Source of the DNA: Paraburkholderia bannensis NBRC 103871
Lineage (GTDB): Bacteria > Pseudomonadota > Gammaproteobacteria > Burkholderiales > Burkholderiaceae
NCBI RefSeq assembly: GCF_000685015.1
Contig: NZ_BAYA01000004.1
Coordinates: 496,001 to 560,000, forward strand
Length of the DNA: 64,000 nt
Reading direction: 5' to 3'
The notes beneath the pieces were generated by a model, which saw only the letters and a program-made list of their open reading frames with translations, was not told the origin of the DNA and searched no databases. Of this stretch, positions 62,349-64,000 are shown piece after piece. The translations under genes and the position numbers were made by a program. The stretch's first letter is position 1. Every line of letters starts with the position of its first letter.

Positions 62349-62774
62349 ATGCCATCCCTCATGAATATCTTCAGCGTTGCCGGTTCCGCCATGTCGGCGG
62401 AATCGCAGCGCCTGAACGTGACGGCGTCCAATCTCGCCAACGCCGACAGTACGACCGGCCCGGACGGCCAGCCCTACAAGGCCAAGCAGGTCGTGTTCGC
62501 GGTCAACCCGCTTGGCGGCGCGCGCAGCGCGTCGGGCCAGCAGGTCGGCGGCGTGAAGGTGACGGGCGTGATCGACGATCCGACGCCGATGAAGCAGACC
62601 TACGACCCGGACAACCCCGCGGCCGATGCGAACGGCTACGTGAGCATGCCGAACGTCGATCCGGTGCAGGAAATGGTGAACATGATTTCGGCGTCGCGCT
62701 CGTACCAGGCCAACATCGAGACGCTGAACACCGCCAAGACCCTGATGCTCAAGACCCTGACGATCGGCACCTGA
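62349..62774 (+). CDS. flgC: Flagellar basal-body rod protein FlgC
   Basis: Rod protein of 141 residues. The axial motif is [29 protein letters not shown] near residues 24-52, and the C-terminal motif is [34 protein letters not shown]. This is standard FlgC length. It lies between flgB and flgD on the same strand. Confidence 0.97.
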   Translation: MPSLMNIFSVAGSAMSAESQRLNVTASNLANADSTTGPDGQPYKAKQVVFAVNPLGGARSASGQQVGGVKVTGVIDDPTPMKQTYDPDNPAADANGYVSMPNVDPVQEMVNMISASRSYQANIETLNTAKTLMLKTLTIGT

Positions 62775-62851
62775 AAGACCTAAGCCGGCGCAGGAACGAG
62801 AACCACACCACACGCTAACCCGCTACAGACAGCGTATCCGAGGAGAACGCG

Positions 62852-63562
62852 TTGACCTCCAGCAACACCACCATCGGCGGCAGTTCCGCCACCGTATCGC
62901 AGACGCTGCTCGACACCATGAACGGCACGTCGGCGAGTTCGTCGACCTCGTCGAGTGCGACCAGCGGCAGCGACCTGCAACAGACCTTTCTGCAACTGCT
63001 CGTGACGCAGCTGCAGAACCAGGATCCGACCAGCCCGATGGACAGCTCGCAGATGACCTCGCAGCTTGCCCAGATCAATACGGTGTCGGGCATCGCGAAC
63101 CTGAACACGTCGCTCACGTCGCTGTCGACGCAGCTGTCCGCGGGCCAGAACGCCCAGTCGGCGCTGCTGATCGGCTCGACGGTACTGGCGGCCGGCAGCA
63201 CGGCCGCGGTGTCGAGCGGCACCTCGCCGCAACTCGGCGTGCAGCTCACGTCGGCGGCGTCGGACGTCACGCTCACGATCAAGGATTCGACGGGCAAGGT
63301 CGTCAACACGCTCGACCTGGGCGCGCAGTCGGCGGGCACCGTGCCGGTCACCTGGAACGGCACCGACTCGTCGGGCGCAGTGGTGGCCGACGGCAACTAC
63401 ACGATCAGCGCGAGCGCGACGGTCAACGGTCAGGCCACCTCCGCGACGGCGCTCGTCGCGAGCAAGGTCAGCGCCGTGATCCAGCAATCCGATGGCACGG
63501 CGGGCCTTTCGCTCGCCAACGGCAAGACGGTTCCGCTCTCGAGCGTGGCCGGCATTCTCTGA
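62852..63562 (+). CDS. flgD: Flagellar hook assembly protein FlgD
   Basis: Hook scaffold protein of 236 residues. The N-terminal part has LQQTFLQLLVTQLQNQDPTSPMDSSQMTSQLAQINTVSGI, the FlgD signature near residues 45-85. The C-terminal part is the tudor/Fn-like region with GTVPVTWNGTDSSGAVVADGNYTIS. The start is TTG with GAGGAG upstream. Like other exported hook proteins it has no cysteine. Confidence 0.96.
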   Translation: MTSSNTTIGGSSATVSQTLLDTMNGTSASSSTSSSATSGSDLQQTFLQLLVTQLQNQDPTSPMDSSQMTSQLAQINTVSGIANLNTSLTSLSTQLSAGQNAQSALLIGSTVLAAGSTAAVSSGTSPQLGVQLTSAASDVTLTIKDSTGKVVNTLDLGAQSAGTVPVTWNGTDSSGAVVADGNYTISASATVNGQATSATALVASKVSAVIQQSDGTAGLSLANGKTVPLSSVAGIL

Positions 63563-63594
63563 ACCCGATAAACGACAGCGCGGAGTAAACACTC

Positions 63595-64000
63595 ATGGGC
63601 TACCAGCAAGGATTGAGCGGCCTCGCCGCTTCGTCGAACGACCTCGACGTCATTGGCAACAACATCGCCAACGCGAATACCGTTGGCTTCAAGCAAAGCC
63701 AGGCGCAATTCGCCGATGTGTATGCGAACACCGTGGCGACCTCGGTCAACACCCAGATCGGTCTGGGCGCGGCACTTTCGGAAGTGCAGCAGAACTTCTC
63801 GCAAGGCACGATCACGACGACCGGCCAGGCGCTCGACGTCGCCATCAACGGCAACGGCTTCTTCCAGATGTCGAACAACGGCACCGTCACGTATTCGCGT
63901 AACGGCGTGTTCCAGCTCGACAAGAACGGCTACATCACCGATGCCGCCGGCAACGACCTGATGGGCTACGCAGCCGGTACGAGCGGCGTGGTGAACACGG
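63595..64000 (+). CDS. flgE: Flagellar hook protein FlgE, C-terminus outside window
   Basis: The hook subunit. The first 135 residues are present. The axial motif is GLSGLAASSNDLDVIGNNIANANTVGFKQ near residues 6-35, followed by QNFSQGTITTTGQALDVAINGNGFFQMS and YSRNGVFQLDKNGYITDAAG, all characteristic of FlgE. The rest lies beyond the window edge. Confidence 0.97.
   Translation, partial: MGYQQGLSGLAASSNDLDVIGNNIANANTVGFKQSQAQFADVYANTVATSVNTQIGLGAALSEVQQNFSQGTITTTGQALDVAINGNGFFQMSNNGTVTYSRNGVFQLDKNGYITDAAGNDLMGYAAGTSGVVNT

Overview
The window is about 64 kb of high-GC DNA. Gene content and order fit the main chromosome of a Burkholderia sensu lato species, most likely Paraburkholderia or a close relative. 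The diagnostic layout is gcvTHP behind a glycine riboswitch, fliC-fliD-fliT beside a sugar cluster, flhDC-motAB-che, cheYZ, flhBA, flhF-flhG-fliA, and flgN-flgM-flgA divergent from flgBCDE. No insertion sequence, prophage, CRISPR array or rRNA was seen. There is one tRNA, tRNA-Arg(CCG). Assignments come from reading translated sequence and recognising motifs; no database search was run.

Region 1 (1-9017) is mainly housekeeping: gcvP (cut by the window edge), gcvH and gcvT with their riboswitch and attenuator, a small lipoprotein, a Gfo/Idh/MocA oxidoreductase, rep helicase, a membrane-anchored dihaem cytochrome c and the tRNA. Region 2 (9148-21049) is a nine-gene minus-strand cluster. It encodes a giant TPR/GT41 glycosyltransferase fused to a second glycosyltransferase domain, RfbF-RfbG-RfbH for a CDP-4-keto-3,6-dideoxyhexose, an epimerase/reductase, an FkbM methyltransferase, a two-subunit transketolase, and a glycosyltransferase fused to an acetyltransferase. 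It lies directly downstream of fliT, fliD and fliC (21328-24535), so I infer that it makes and attaches a flagellin glycan, possibly containing a two-carbon-branched dideoxysugar. This is the most unusual system in the window.

Region 3 (24890-33539) is mixed housekeeping: aldo/keto reductase, rpsU, a lineage-type hypothetical protein, tag, a BadF-type sugar kinase, a Cof-type phosphatase, a histidine phosphatase, aqpZ, an H-NS family protein and a family 4 glycosyltransferase.

Region 4 (34141-64000) is motility and chemotaxis. FlhDC is followed by a sigma-28-type promoter and the motA-motB-cheY-cheA-cheW-mcp-cheR-cheD-cheB series, then cheY-cheZ. A secreted DUF2844/DUF3443 pair follows, then flhB-flhA, flhF-flhG-fliA, and a type II toxin-antitoxin pair (excisionase-type antitoxin plus PIN toxin). 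Last come flgN-flgM-flgA, facing flgB-flgC-flgD-flgE (cut by the window edge). Strong sigma-28-type promoters precede fliC and motA, and a probable one precedes flgM. The window therefore holds the regulatory chain FlhDC, FliA and FlgM, together with much of the late class they control.
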